A DNA stretch of 64,000 nucleotides from Paenibacillus tepidiphilus. GTDB lineage: Bacteria > Bacillota > Bacilli > Paenibacillales > Paenibacillaceae. This document shows positions 34,461 to 43,536 of this stretch, piece after piece. The notes beneath the pieces were generated by a model. That model did no database searches. It saw only the letters and a list, made by a program, of their open reading frames with translations, and was not told where the DNA came from. Numbering within the stretch: position 1 is the first letter of the stretch; every line of letters starts with the position of its first letter. A program made the position numbers and the translations under genes. The stretch is from contig NZ_VWRQ01000025.1 in the NCBI RefSeq assembly GCF_008635795.1, positions 1 to 64,000 of the forward strand, written 5' to 3'.

Positions 34461-34491
34461 GGTTCTCCTGGCCAGGGAGAATCTTTTTTTT
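34461..34491 (+). terminator. Intrinsic terminator / possible attenuator in the methyltransferase leader
   Basis: The stem GGTTCTCC/GGAGAATC, with a 7-nt loop, is followed by eight T. It could end the exonuclease transcript, but it also lies just downstream of a perfect promoter and 110 bp upstream of the methyltransferase gene. AAGATTC at 34508-34514 could pair with the right arm and T run (GAATCTT). A second small hairpin CCCCGTATGCCGGGG lies at about 34566-34580. Confidence 0.8.
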
Positions 34492-34603
34492 GCGTTAGTC
34501 TGCAAAATAAGATTCGTATTATTAGGGGTCCCCGCACAAGCTCGGAACAGGCAATATCCATTACACCCCGTATGCCGGGGTTCCATTTGCGGAGGGCAAA
34601 GCA

Positions 34604-35524
34604 ATGAAACCAAACGAATCCAGCATCACATCCATGGTGGCAGCCTTTGGCCGCGCCTATCACAGCCGGTTTGACGAGCCGAAGATTTTTGACGATTATA
34701 TCGCGGTGAGGCTGATCTCCGAGCAAGAGTTTGCCGGCATCAGCGGCAATATGATTGCCGGTATTGAATTTTTCAGCCCGGAATTCGCACAGGAGCACCG
34801 GAATCAGCCGGATGAAATCCTGAGATGGATCACCCAGGTCCAGCTGTCGCCGACTCCGCTGGCAAGGGCAGCGTACTGCGAGTCAGTGCTGCTGAATGAA
34901 ATGAAGCTCGGTGCAGAACAGTATGTCATCCTCGGTGCAGGGCTGGACAGCTTTGCGTATCGCCATCCGGAGCTTGGCGGCAGCCTGGAGATTCTTGAGG
35001 TAGATCATCCGGCGACCCAGCAGTTCAAGCAGGAGCGGCTGGCGGAGTCCGGATTGACGGTGCCGGACCATCTTCATTTTGTGCCGATGGACTTCACGCG
35101 CGGAATGCAGGCTGCTAAGCTTGCCGGGGCAGGAAAGCCCGGCGGCCGCCGGAGCTTTTTCAGTCTGCTGGGCGTTTCCTATTATTTAACGAAGGCAGAG
35201 CTGGGCTCCATGCTGCAGCAGCTGTTCGCGGACGTTCCGGCGGGCAGCTCGATTGTGCTGGATTATGCCGATGATACGCTATTTGAGACGAAAGGGCGGG
35301 GAAACCGCGTGGAGCATATGGTCGCGATGGCGGCCGCCGCCGGAGAGCCCATGAAGTCCGGTTACGCCTATACGGAGCTGGAGGAGCTGCTGGCGCAGTC
35401 GGGGCTGCTGATTTATGAGCATTTGAATCCGGAAGCGATTCAGGAGCGGTACTTCCAAGGGCGCAGCGATTATTTGTCGGCTTTTGAGACTATCCATTAT
35501 ATTCATGCGGTCAAAGCAGTTTGA
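34604..35524 (+). CDS. SAM-dependent methyltransferase, LCMT/PPM1 family
   Basis: 306 residues. MVAAFGRAYHSRFDEPKIFDDYIAVRLI near the N-terminus, then YVILGAGLDSFAYR (SAM-binding GxGxDS-type loop) and LEVDHPATQQFKQERL, place it in the leucine carboxyl methyltransferase-like family widespread in actinobacteria and Bacillota. Substrate unknown; relatives modify carboxyl or hydroxyl groups of natural products. GCGGAGGGC precedes the ATG. The leader holds a consensus promoter and a terminator, suggesting regulated expression. Confidence 0.88.
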   Translation: MKPNESSITSMVAAFGRAYHSRFDEPKIFDDYIAVRLISEQEFAGISGNMIAGIEFFSPEFAQEHRNQPDEILRWITQVQLSPTPLARAAYCESVLLNEMKLGAEQYVILGAGLDSFAYRHPELGGSLEILEVDHPATQQFKQERLAESGLTVPDHLHFVPMDFTRGMQAAKLAGAGKPGGRRSFFSLLGVSYYLTKAELGSMLQQLFADVPAGSSIVLDYADDTLFETKGRGNRVEHMVAMAAAAGEPMKSGYAYTELEELLAQSGLLIYEHLNPEAIQERYFQGRSDYLSAFETIHYIHAVKAV

Positions 35525-35547
35525 TCGTTTGATTGCATACTTTACGG

Positions 35548-35587
35548 CAACAAGGGCCAACCGGAGATGTACGGTTGGTCCTTGTTG
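35548..35587. terminator. Terminator after the methyltransferase gene
   Basis: A 15-16 bp stem CAACAAGGGCCAACCG/CGGTTGGTCCTTGTTG starts 24 bp after the stop codon. Confidence 0.82.
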
Positions 35588-35679
35588 AGTAACCGTTACT
35601 ACTGAAGTGCAGCTCTAATCTCGTAAAATTCAGGAATAATATGCTAATATTGCAGGTGTGGCGACCGTACGAATGTCCG

Positions 35680-36390
35680 CTATTTTATAGGGTGCTCAAA
35701 CTTCCTGCGTATCATCACCCGCAAATAAATAATTACCAGCACGATAATGTACAAGGCCGTGTGCCACATCTCCAGCGGATGGGGTCTAGCGCTTGCCTGC
35801 GGATGGTCATTCAGGATGTACAGGATGATCCGGTAGGGCGGAATAATCCAGAATAATGCAGGAAAGGTGCGGTCGATGATGCCCTGGCCTCCAAGGGAGA
35901 CAGCCAGAACGATGCACAGACCCAGGAAAGAAATCAGGCCTGTTCTGAACAATTTGGCATTGAACCAAGCGGCAAGGGATATGCCCAGCAGGGCCGCGAA
36001 CTGATGGCAGGCGAAGGCGGTCAAGGCTTGCCCGATGCCCGGCATGTAGTCGAATTTGTCAAAAATAATCGGATAAACGATTACGAAGACAGAAAGGGGC
36101 AGTGTAAACAGCCATACATATACCAGCTTTGAGGCGTACAGCAGCATAAGCTTCCCGGAATGGAGAAAGGTGATAATCTGCTGCGTCTCATCCTCCAGAT
36201 CAATAAACACATAGCAGAGCCATGCAGCGGTCAGAAAGAGCAAGGTGGCCGTAACGGCATAGCTGTCCATGACCGGATTCGGAATGACCCCATAGAGGAA
36301 GAAAACAGCGATCAGGAAGACGGTCAGCGGCGGAACATAACGATAGGAGCGCTGATAATAGCGGTGATAATAAAGTAGAATTTGCAGCAT
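35680..36390 (-). CDS. Integral membrane protein, probable ABC transporter permease
   Basis: 236 residues with six or seven hydrophobic helices (for example PLTVFLIAVFFLYGVIPN, LYASKLVYVWLFTLPLSVFVIVYPIIF, YIIVLVIIYLRVMI). No named family is recognised by sequence. It is the likely membrane partner of the ABC ATPase whose stop codon overlaps this start (TAATG). Charged C-terminus (RRKFEHPIK) fits a cytoplasmic end. Substrate unknown. Confidence 0.8.
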   Translation of the reverse strand: MLQILLYYHRYYQRSYRYVPPLTVFLIAVFFLYGVIPNPVMDSYAVTATLLFLTAAWLCYVFIDLEDETQQIITFLHSGKLMLLYASKLVYVWLFTLPLSVFVIVYPIIFDKFDYMPGIGQALTAFACHQFAALLGISLAAWFNAKLFRTGLISFLGLCIVLAVSLGGQGIIDRTFPALFWIIPPYRIILYILNDHPQASARPHPLEMWHTALYIIVLVIIYLRVMIRRKFEHPIK

Positions 36391-37241
36391 TATGCGTATT
36401 CTCTCCTCCCGGTAACTTCAATGACAGAGCCGCCGGATTGCAAAATCTGCAGCAGCAGCTGGTCGCAGCTCTCTGTCCGCGCATAGATACGGACCAGACT
36501 TTCTTCTGCGGAAGCGCTCATAATCGCGGGGTGGGACAGTATTCCGGCGTTTCGCTGTCCTGCAGGCAGCCTGCAAAGCACCAGCACGGACGGTTCCAGA
36601 GCTGCCGGTATTTGCTTCACCGTTTCAATCAGCGCAGTATTTTGCACCGTGATGACCCGGTCAGTAATGTCCTGCAGCATCTCCGTTTCATGGGTCGAGA
36701 TCACAATGGTCACGTGCCGGCTCTTTAATTCACGCAGCGCTCCGGCCAGCTCCTGCATCGACAAGCCGTCCAGGCCCGACAGCGGCTCATCCAGCAGCAG
36801 CAAATCCGGCGTGGACAATACGGCCTGCATCAGATTTACTTTTTGCAGCATGCCCTTGGAGAAAGACTGCATCGGCTGATGGCCCAGCGGCAGCTGAAGC
36901 AGGTCGTGAAGCTCCTTGATGCGCTCTTGCAGCGCTGCTTTGGGCAATCCCTGAATCCGGCCCATGTGCATTAAATATTCCTGCGAGGTGAATTTATGCT
37001 TCGGAAACCGGTCGGGCATGAAGCTGATGCGTGGCGGCTGTGAGTCACTAACCTTGCGGCTGCCCGTGGTCGGAGCGATGAATCCACCGATGAGCTTGAT
37101 CAGCGTGCTTTTGCCGGAACCGTTGCCGCCCAGGAGCATCAGCGTCTCTCCGCGCCGTATAGTAAGCGAGACGGAGGAGAGTACGAGCTTGTCTGCATAA
37201 CGTTTGGTTATATGATTCAGTTCTACAAGCGTATCCGGCAT
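36390..37241 (-). CDS. ABC transporter ATP-binding protein
   Basis: 283 residues. Walker A GGNGSGKST, a signature of divergent form (MQSFSKGMLQKVNLMQAVL), Walker B LLLLDEPLSGLD and switch His in VISTHE. The ~65-residue C-terminal extension and signature resemble export-type ATPases of the DRA/CcmA group that pair with separate permeases, here the next gene. GGGAGGA precedes the ATG. Divergent from the metallopeptidase gene. Confidence 0.93.
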   Translation of the reverse strand: MPDTLVELNHITKRYADKLVLSSVSLTIRRGETLMLLGGNGSGKSTLIKLIGGFIAPTTGSRKVSDSQPPRISFMPDRFPKHKFTSQEYLMHMGRIQGLPKAALQERIKELHDLLQLPLGHQPMQSFSKGMLQKVNLMQAVLSTPDLLLLDEPLSGLDGLSMQELAGALRELKSRHVTIVISTHETEMLQDITDRVITVQNTALIETVKQIPAALEPSVLVLCRLPAGQRNAGILSHPAIMSASAEESLVRIYARTESCDQLLLQILQSGGSVIEVTGRREYA

Positions 37242-37353
37242 TCCATATGATCCTCCCTTTGGTGCACTTGAAGCTTATTCTAGCTCGGATACACCAGATT
37301 GTCACTTTGATGTTAGTATTTCTCAGATAAGATTCTTGATAGGAGGAAGAGAG

Positions 37354-38115
37354 ATGTTCTCTTCAAAAAAGTTTAAAGTATGCGTTTTGCTTATCGTCAT
37401 GCTTATCGGCCTTTGTATCCCTGTAGTCGCCCGCGCCAAATCCACGCATGCCGTAATGGTGAAATATGATTCCCGGATGGAACGGATCAGTGTGAATACG
37501 TATGTGGAGAAGCAGGTTGATCCGCACCAGCGCGATCAAATAGCCGAAAGGCTGAGGGCCTCCCGTGAATCGGTTGCCGGATTGTTTGGAAGCAAAGAGG
37601 CCTCTCCGGTGCTGATTTTTGTGCAATCTGCCGAGGGGCAGCGCAGGTATGCCGAGAATCCTACCGGACAAACGTATTATTTATATTGGGGCAACTACAT
37701 AGTGCTTGGGCCCCAGGGGATGGATAGCGCTGTAATTTCCCATGAACTCGTGCACGCTGAACTGAGGGAGCGCCTGCTCAACAAAGCGAAGGTACCGGCC
37801 TGGTTTGACGAAGGGCTGGCTACGATGGTGGACGGGCGTTATACGGATTACGACACGGTCTGGCGGAAGGAAACGAATGGCGGAGAGCGGAAGATCGATC
37901 TGGAGAGCATGGAATCGTCAGCGGCCTTTGCTTATGGCACAGCCGAAGCGTATACCCATTACAACCTTGCTTGCTATGAGGTGACCCGCTGGTATTCACG
38001 GGTAGGACGGCAGGGCCTTCTGCAATTCATTGATGATCTGAATTCCGGACAGCCGTTTGCTTCAGCTTATGCCGATATTGAGACGAGCCTTGAGCGACAG
38101 CCGTCTGCTTTTTGA
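37354..38115 (+). CDS. Secreted gluzincin-type metallopeptidase-like protein (peptidase MA family)
   Basis: 253 residues with a signal peptide (about 1-28, VCVLLIVMLIGLCIPVVARAKS). The zinc motif HELVH (130-134) and the distal WFDEGLA with Glu153 match the HExxH plus E pattern of the peptidase MA/gluzincin group. Likely acts outside the membrane or is held by an uncleaved signal. Substrate unknown. The ATG at 37354 follows AGGAGG; an upstream in-frame start at 37336 contains the ribosome binding site and is rejected. Confidence 0.85.
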   Translation: MFSSKKFKVCVLLIVMLIGLCIPVVARAKSTHAVMVKYDSRMERISVNTYVEKQVDPHQRDQIAERLRASRESVAGLFGSKEASPVLIFVQSAEGQRRYAENPTGQTYYLYWGNYIVLGPQGMDSAVISHELVHAELRERLLNKAKVPAWFDEGLATMVDGRYTDYDTVWRKETNGGERKIDLESMESSAAFAYGTAEAYTHYNLACYEVTRWYSRVGRQGLLQFIDDLNSGQPFASAYADIETSLERQPSAF

Positions 38116-38118
38116 ACG

Positions 38119-38185
38119 TTGACGAAGCGTTCTTGAACTGCTTATAATATTAATATAATAATTAATTTGTTAATAAATATATTAA
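38119..38185 (+). promoter_or_regulatory. abfA promoter with operator-like palindrome
   Basis: TTGACG (38119-38124) and TATAAT (38143-38148) are 18 bp apart. Downstream, TTAATA-AATA-TATTAA (38170-38185) is a perfect half-site palindrome lying just past the likely start point. Nearly the same palindrome lies at the promoter of the ArsR-type gene at 41155-41170, so repression by that protein is inferred. Confidence 0.6.
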
Positions 38186-38216
38186 CTATTATTAAAAATT
38201 GAAAGGTGGCATTTGC

Positions 38217-39710
38217 ATGGCTCAGCGCGCCGTACTCAACGCAGATATCCGCAAAGGGAAGATTGACAGAAACATTTACGGGCATTTCTCCGAGCATCTG
38301 GGACGTTGTATTTATGAAGGAATCTGGGTAGGCGAGGATTCGCCGATTCCGAACACGAAGGGCATCCGCAACGATGTTGTGGAAGCGCTTAAGGAAATCA
38401 AAATTCCGGTGCTCCGCTGGCCGGGCGGCTGCTTCGCCGACGAGTATCACTGGAAGGACGGCATCGGTCCGCGCGAAGGCCGCAAGCGGATGGTCAATAC
38501 GCACTGGGGCGGCGTGGTGGAGAACAACCATTTCGGGACCCATGAATTTATGGAACTGTGCGCCCTGCTGGAATGCGAGCCGTATATCAACGGCAATGTG
38601 GGCAGCGGCACTGTACAGGAGATGTCGGAGTGGGTGGAATATCTGACCTTTGACGGTGTCTCCCCGATGGCGGAGCTTCGCCGGGAGAACGGCCGCGAAG
38701 AGGCTTGGGCAGTCAAATATTTCGGTGTGGGCAATGAGAACTGGGGCTGCGGCGGCAACATGCGTCCGGAATATTATGCCGATCTGTACCGGCGCTATCA
38801 GACTTACGTGCGTAACTACGGCGACAACAAGATTCACCGGATCGCCTGCGGGGCGAACTCCGACGATTATAACTGGACGGAAGTGCTGATGCGCGAAGCA
38901 GGTCGCTTTATGGACGCGCTTACTCTGCATTACTACACCCTTCCGCTGCCGGGCTGGGAGATTAAAGGCGCGGCAACCGGATTTGCACCAGCGGAGTGGT
39001 TCTCTACGCTGGAGAAGGCGCTGCGCATGGATGAGCTGATTACCCGCCACAGTACCATTATGGACAAATACGATCCGGACAAGAGAGTCGGTCTGATTGT
39101 CGATGAATGGGGCACCTGGTACGATGTCGAGCCGGGAACGAATCCCGGGTTCCTGTATCAGCAGAACAGCATCCGCGACGCGCTGGTGGCCGGGCTGACG
39201 TTCAATATCTTCCACAAGCATTCTGACCGTGTCCGGATGGCCAACATCGCCCAGACCGTCAACGTGCTGCAGGCCGTCATCCTGACCGAAGGGGAAAAGC
39301 TGCTGCTGACACCTACCTACCATGTGTTCAATATGTACAAGGTGCATCAGGATGCGGAGCTGCTGGAGCTGAAGGTGGACTGCGGCAACTACAGCTTCGA
39401 CGGCCGGGAGATTCCGGAAATCTCTGCATCCGCTTCGGTAACGGCAGAAGGCGTTATCCATGTCAGTCTGTGCAACCTGAACCATATCGCTGCAGCGACG
39501 CTGCCGCTTGAGCTGCGGGGCCTCGGCGGAATGGCCGAGGTAACCGGCACGGTACTGGCTGGCGATGCCATCGACGCGCATAACACCTTCAGTCAGCCGG
39601 AGAACGTGGCGCCCAAAGCCTTCACGGACTTCTCCCTGGAGGGCGATACCCTGACGGCGGTGCTGCCGCCGATGTCGGTAACCGTGCTGGAAATCAAGCC
39701 ACAGGCATAA
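38217..39710 (+). CDS. abfA: Alpha-L-arabinofuranosidase, GH51, intracellular
   Basis: 497 residues, no signal peptide. The GH51 pattern is clear: [41 protein letters not shown], acid/base Glu174 in GNENWG, and nucleophile Glu297 in [13 protein letters not shown]. It releases terminal arabinofuranosyl units from imported arabino-oligosaccharides. Start at ATG 38217, with AAAGGTGG upstream; an in-frame ATG at 38199 overlaps that site. A small Cys-rich gene follows at 12 bp, and a convergent ArsR-type gene probably regulates it. Confidence 0.96.
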   Translation: MAQRAVLNADIRKGKIDRNIYGHFSEHLGRCIYEGIWVGEDSPIPNTKGIRNDVVEALKEIKIPVLRWPGGCFADEYHWKDGIGPREGRKRMVNTHWGGVVENNHFGTHEFMELCALLECEPYINGNVGSGTVQEMSEWVEYLTFDGVSPMAELRRENGREEAWAVKYFGVGNENWGCGGNMRPEYYADLYRRYQTYVRNYGDNKIHRIACGANSDDYNWTEVLMREAGRFMDALTLHYYTLPLPGWEIKGAATGFAPAEWFSTLEKALRMDELITRHSTIMDKYDPDKRVGLIVDEWGTWYDVEPGTNPGFLYQQNSIRDALVAGLTFNIFHKHSDRVRMANIAQTVNVLQAVILTEGEKLLLTPTYHVFNMYKVHQDAELLELKVDCGNYSFDGREIPEISASASVTAEGVIHVSLCNLNHIAAATLPLELRGLGGMAEVTGTVLAGDAIDAHNTFSQPENVAPKAFTDFSLEGDTLTAVLPPMSVTVLEIKPQA

Positions 39711-39722
39711 GGAGACAAGGGT

Positions 39723-39998
39723 ATGGCAACAACATCGGCCTGCAAGGGATGCCGGGGGGACTACAGGGTGACCGAAGCGCAGATTGCCCGGATTCTGGCC
39801 TCCTCCATGTTCAATGCGCATAACGTCGCTTCCGAAGAAGTCTACGCGGAGCGGGTCGCCATCTGCGCGGCTTGCCCCAAGCTTCAGGACGGCGTCACCT
39901 GCACCGCCTGCGGGTGCATCATTCCCGTCGTGGCGAAGCTGAAGGACCGTGGCTGCCCGCTGCCCGGCGGCGGCTTGTGGCAGCCGGTGACGGAATAA
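39723..39998 (+). CDS. Small Cys-rich protein (DUF6171-like)
   Basis: 91 residues with eight Cys in pairs (CKGC, CAAC, CTACGC, C-P), suggesting one or two zinc sites, and a conserved-looking end LKDRGCPLPGG.LW. It resembles the uncharacterised DUF6171 group (family name from memory). It starts 12 bp after abfA behind AAGGAGAC, so it is probably cotranscribed. No function can be assigned. Confidence 0.8.
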   Translation: MATTSACKGCRGDYRVTEAQIARILASSMFNAHNVASEEVYAERVAICAACPKLQDGVTCTACGCIIPVVAKLKDRGCPLPGGGLWQPVTE

Positions 39999-40101
39999 GC
40001 CCTGCAAATGGAGCATTTCGGGGGTAACCGGTAATGCGTTCGGGCGAATCAGAAGAATGAAGCATTGCTTTCGCCGGTGTGAAGTAAGCATAGAATGGAC
40101 G

Positions 40102-40149
40102 AAAAAACCGTACCGGGCAAGGAGAATTCCTCGCCCGGTACGGTTTTTT
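40102..40149. terminator. Bidirectional terminator
   Basis: A perfect 17-bp stem AAAAAACCGTACCGGGC/GCCCGGTACGGTTTTTT lies between the convergent Cys-rich and ArsR-type genes. Confidence 0.9.
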
Positions 40150-40180
40150 GCTGTGCCGATATATCAGATGCTGTCCTGCG

Positions 40181-41125
40181 TCACTGCCGGGCATCTCTGG
40201 CGGAATCGGCGGGGGCGGAGGCGTCGGTGTAGTACAGCTCAAAGGTCATATCCTCGTTGTAATTGCCGAAGCCCTTTCCGTATAAAGTGAGGCCGCCGAT
40301 ATGCTCGGCGTCGTCTTCCACCGACAAGCGGAAGGTCCACTGCTTGTCGCGGATGCCTACCTCTGCCAGTGTCACATCGGAGAGCTTATGCCCATCCATG
40401 AATGTTCCTTGCGGGGTGATACGCAGCCGTTTGAGCAAGCCGTATTGGTTCGTGTACGCAGGCCACCAGGAGGGCGTATACTTGCCTCTGCTGTCGCCGT
40501 AGTCTCCCGGGCTGGTCCAGTGGCCGAGAATGACGCCGTTCAGCGTGAATGTGATATCCGACGGCCAGTTGTTATTGATCGACGGTGCTTCCGAAGCGAT
40601 CTCCATGGTGATCGAGAGCTCCTCGGGCTGCTGGCTGGTGAGCAGAAAATTAGGGATTTTGTACTCGACATACCCCTTGCCAAACCAGAGAATACCGGCG
40701 TTCATCCGCTCCAGGTCCCAGAAATAGCGCGGGTCATCGAAGCTGCCGACGATGCGCTCGGCGGTTGCCAGTCCGCAGGTAGGCTCGATCCGGAAGTCGG
40801 AGTAGTGTCCGACCGGAATTTCTTTGCGGTGAGATCTGCGCGCTTCCAGCGGTTGGGCGGGGAACTCGATTTCTGCCCGGTCGGCGGCGAGGGAGCAAAT
40901 CTTCTGCAGACCGCTGCGTCCGGGAGCCATATGGGTGCGGATCAGGCCGGCGGCTTCCAGCTTGCGCACATGCATGGTCATGATGGCGCTGCTGAGATTG
41001 GCCGCAGCGGCAAGCTCCTTGACATTCATTGGCTGCAGCGTGAGCAGGCGCAGCATCTGCAGCCGCACGGTACTGGCGAGCGCTTCGTAGACCGGCAGAG
41101 ATTGTTCGGTGAGATCAAGTTTCAT
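40181..41125 (-). CDS. ArsR-type winged-HTH regulator with C-terminal sensor-like domain
   Basis: 314 residues. The first ~75 form an ArsR winged helix (YEALASTVRLQMLRLLTLQPMNVKELAAAANLSSAIMTMHVRKLEAAGLI). The remaining ~230 are not metal-sensor-like but rich in aromatic, beta-strand-forming sequence (NAGILWFGKGYVEYKIPNF, YTPSWWPAYTNQYG), perhaps a carbohydrate-binding jelly roll. Position next to abfA and a shared palindrome at both promoters suggest an arabinoside-responsive repressor (inference). The ATG ending at 41125 is chosen because CCGGAGGC precedes it; an ATG six codons earlier contains that site. Confidence 0.86.
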   Translation of the reverse strand: MKLDLTEQSLPVYEALASTVRLQMLRLLTLQPMNVKELAAAANLSSAIMTMHVRKLEAAGLIRTHMAPGRSGLQKICSLAADRAEIEFPAQPLEARRSHRKEIPVGHYSDFRIEPTCGLATAERIVGSFDDPRYFWDLERMNAGILWFGKGYVEYKIPNFLLTSQQPEELSITMEIASEAPSINNNWPSDITFTLNGVILGHWTSPGDYGDSRGKYTPSWWPAYTNQYGLLKRLRITPQGTFMDGHKLSDVTLAEVGIRDKQWTFRLSVEDDAEHIGGLTLYGKGFGNYNEDMTFELYYTDASAPADSARDARQ

Positions 41126-41154
41126 GCTATGCCTCCGGTTCATCTATTATATAG

Positions 41155-41170
41155 TTAATAATTATATTAT
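41155..41170 (-). promoter_or_regulatory. Operator-like palindrome before the ArsR-type gene
   Basis: TTAATA-ATTA-TATTAT differs by one arm base from the palindrome at 38170-38185 in the abfA promoter. Position 30 bp before the ArsR-type start codon fits autoregulation. Confidence 0.5.
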
Positions 41171-41284
41171 TTAAGTGGTTTTCTTACAAGCTTTATACCT
41201 GCGGAGAAAATCTGAGGGGATACGCACCACTTTTGTCACAGACGCCGGACAGCCTGTTCCACTATAATATTCAAGATTATCATG

Positions 41285-41470
41285 CAGTCAAACAAGGTGC
41301 CCTTGCGGATTGGCAAGGGGTAACAGGGAATCGGGTGCAAATCCCGAGCGGTCCCGCCACTGTAAGGAAAAGCCGGCTTCTATTCATGCCACTCGGTTCA
41401 GCCAGGACCGGGGAAGGCGGAGCAACGGCGCTTGTATTCCGAGCCAGGAGACCTACCTTGTTTGTGCACA
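41285..41470 (+). promoter_or_regulatory. Cobalamin riboswitch (AdoCbl class)
   Basis: The expected elements appear in order: AACAAGGTGCCCTT near the 5' side, GGGAATCGGGTGCAAATCCCG, the core GCGGTCCCGCCACTGTAAGG, and the B12 box AGCCAGGAGACCTACCTTGTTT closing the outer stem (41441-41463). A -10-like TATAAT is at 41263. A terminator 170 bp later (41641) suggests transcriptional control. It governs cbiMNQO and probably the whole cobalamin locus. Confidence 0.95.
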
Positions 41471-41640
41471 CCAGGACTCTTCGCGGATAGGAGCGGTGTA
41501 CGGAACGGCATAGGGGAGACAGGCAGGCGCCTTGTCTAACGGAATAAGGGTGCCCCTGATGGGCGGCCATATCTTTCGTTAATGACAGGTTTGCCGATGC
41601 TCGGATATACGCCTCTTCTCATGCTGCAGTCTACGTACAT

Positions 41641-41672
41641 GGCTGCCACCCCTTGGGGTGGGAGTTTTTTTG
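41641..41672 (+). terminator. Riboswitch expression-platform terminator
   Basis: CCACCC/GGGTGG stem with a 4-nt loop, extended by CT/AG, then seven T, 44 bp before cbiM. The interval 41471-41640 holds pairable segments (GGCAGGCGCC, GGTGCCCC, GGGCGGCC) that may form the alternative antiterminator. Confidence 0.8.
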
Positions 41673-41715
41673 TTTTTGCACGGCAATATTTCACCAAAAG
41701 CAGGGAGGACAGGAA

Positions 41716-42483
41716 ATGAAAAGACGAGGAATTCCGAAGCTGGCACTATTGGCCGGCGGGCTTGTGCTGTACTTCCTGGTTAACGAACCGGGAACCGCCC
41801 ATGCGATGCATATTATGGAGGGTTTTTTGCCGCTGGGATGGGCGGTCTTCTGGTGGGCGGCATTTCTGCCGTTCTTTGCACTTGGGGTATGGAAGCTTAA
41901 GCTCATGACCCGGGACAATCCCGATCTGAAGCTGCTGCTGGGACTTTCGGGAGCGTTCACCTTCGTGCTGTCGGCGCTCAAGCTGCCGTCGGTAACGGGA
42001 AGCAGCTCGCATCCTACAGGAACCGGGCTCGGAGCCGTGATGCTGGGGCCGCTGCCGATGAGCGTGATCGGATCGGTTGTGCTGGCGTTCCAGGCGCTGC
42101 TGCTGGCCCATGGCGGGTTGACTACACTGGGCGCGAATGCTTTTTCGATGGCGGTAGCTGGGTCTTTTGCCGGTTATGCGGTTTATAAGCTGGTCATGAA
42201 AAGCTCGGAACGCGAGCGGCTGGCGGTGTTTCTTGCGGCGGCAATTGCCGATCTGACAACGTATGTGGTGACCTCTGTTCAGCTGGCGGCTGCTTTCCCG
42301 GCTGCGGATGGCGGATTTGCCGCCTCCTTTTTGAAATTCGGCAGTATCTTTGCCGTAACGCAAATCCCGCTGGCCATCAGCGAGGGACTGCTGACCGTTC
42401 TGCTGTGGAACTGGCTGAAATCCTACAGTCCAGGGGAACTGTCGCTCCTGAAACGCCAAACCAAAGGAGGAATCTCCCGATGA
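41716..42483 (+). CDS. cbiM: Cobalt ECF transporter substrate-binding component CbiM
   Basis: 255 residues. A signal peptide ends at AHA (residue 30), so the mature protein starts Met-His-Ile-Met-Glu-Gly-Phe; the N-terminal Met-His that binds cobalt in CbiM/NikM is thus present. Six to seven membrane helices follow, with [17 protein letters not shown] typical of the family. Works with CbiN, CbiQ and CbiO to import Co2+ for B12 synthesis. The ATG at 41716 has AGGGAGGA before it. First gene of the riboswitch-controlled operon. Confidence 0.97.
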   Translation: MKRRGIPKLALLAGGLVLYFLVNEPGTAHAMHIMEGFLPLGWAVFWWAAFLPFFALGVWKLKLMTRDNPDLKLLLGLSGAFTFVLSALKLPSVTGSSSHPTGTGLGAVMLGPLPMSVIGSVVLAFQALLLAHGGLTTLGANAFSMAVAGSFAGYAVYKLVMKSSERERLAVFLAAAIADLTTYVVTSVQLAAAFPAADGGFAASFLKFGSIFAVTQIPLAISEGLLTVLLWNWLKSYSPGELSLLKRQTKGGISR

Positions 42484-42773
42484 GCAAATGGAAAAATGCT
42501 GTCATGCTGCTGGCCGTCGTCCTGCTGGCTCTGCTGCCGCTGCTGCTGGTGAACGGAGATTTCGGCGGTGCGGATGATGCGGCCGAAGGAGCGATCACCG
42601 AAATTGACCCGTCCTATGAGCCCTGGTTCCAGCCGTTGACCGAGCTGCCGGGCGAGACCGAAAGTATGCTGTTCGCCCTGCAGGCAGCAGCAGGCGCCGG
42701 AGTGATCGGTTATGCCGTCGGGCTGTGGAAGGGCCGGGGCGAACGGCGCAGAGCCCATGCTGAGAAGAATTGA
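42480..42773 (+). CDS. cbiN: Cobalt transporter auxiliary component CbiN
   Basis: 97 residues with two membrane helices ([17 protein letters not shown] and [21 protein letters not shown]) and the extracellular motif [26 protein letters not shown] typical of CbiN. Its start overlaps the cbiM stop by 4 nt (GGAGGAATC upstream). Needed together with CbiM for cobalt uptake. Confidence 0.96.
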   Translation: MSKWKNAVMLLAVVLLALLPLLLVNGDFGGADDAAEGAITEIDPSYEPWFQPLTELPGETESMLFALQAAAGAGVIGYAVGLWKGRGERRRAHAEKN

Positions 42774-43536
42774 TGCCCTGTCCTGCAGAAATGCGCTGCG
42801 GCCGTTGCCGCCGCTGTGGAAGAGCCTGTTCACTGCAGTGATGTTTATTCTTTCCTATATGGTTCATCCGGCTCTGCAGCTGATCATTTGCTTGTGGATG
42901 ATGTACTGGTGTACACATCACGCACGGATTCCCCGGCGCGCTTATGGCCTGCTGTTCGGTACAGCGCTGTTCTTCTTCGCGCTCAGCCTGCCGCCGCTGC
43001 TGGTAGAGCTCGGACGTCCGGCAGACGGAGAGGCCATTCTGCACTTGCCGTTGTCCGGACAGCTCCAGCTCTATATAACGGCTGAAGGGTTGTGCCGTGC
43101 CGGATTACTATTGACCAGGGTAATGGCCTGTCTGTCCTGCTCTTTGTTCCTGATACTGACGACACCCTTCGGCGAGCTGCTGCAGGTGCTGCACAGGCTG
43201 CGGCTTCCGCAGATTGTGCTGGAGCTGATGCTTGTGATGTACCGTTTTCTGTTCCTGCTGAGCGACACGGCGCATGGCCTCTTGCTGGCGCGGCGGCTGC
43301 GCGGGGGCGGACGGAGAATTACGCTCAGGGAGACGGCGGGAATGGGAGGAGCGCTCCTGGCCGGCACCATGCGCCGCTACCGCGGGTTCGCCCAAGGTCT
43401 GGCGGTACGCGGATATACAGGGGAGATTGCCCTGCCGCCTGCAGAGCCGCGAGTTCTTCCGCGCGGCCTTGCACTGCGCGCGGGTGCGGGCATTCTCCTT
43501 CTGCTGCTGGCCCAGCTGTGGCTGCTTCAGGCATAG
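42757..43536 (+). CDS. cbiQ: Cobalt ECF transporter transmembrane component CbiQ
   Basis: 259 residues with about five to six helices and the family's coupling motif ARRLRGGGRRI followed by MRRYRGFAQGLAVRGYTG. The start at ATG 42757 overlaps cbiN by 17 nt; the peptide [17 protein letters not shown] fits CbiQ N-termini, and there is only a weak ribosome binding site, so translation is probably coupled. T component of the energy-coupling-factor transporter. Confidence 0.94.
   Translation: MLRRIDALSCRNALRPLPPLWKSLFTAVMFILSYMVHPALQLIICLWMMYWCTHHARIPRRAYGLLFGTALFFFALSLPPLLVELGRPADGEAILHLPLSGQLQLYITAEGLCRAGLLLTRVMACLSCSLFLILTTPFGELLQVLHRLRLPQIVLELMLVMYRFLFLLSDTAHGLLLARRLRGGGRRITLRETAGMGGALLAGTMRRYRGFAQGLAVRGYTGEIALPPAEPRVLPRGLALRAGAGILLLLLAQLWLLQA

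Noticed and set aside
34441-34674. 77-codon frame across the terminator before the methyltransferase gene
   Set aside because: It lacks a ribosome binding site and overlaps the start of the methyltransferase gene. A short leader peptide at its beginning is possible but not supported by itself.
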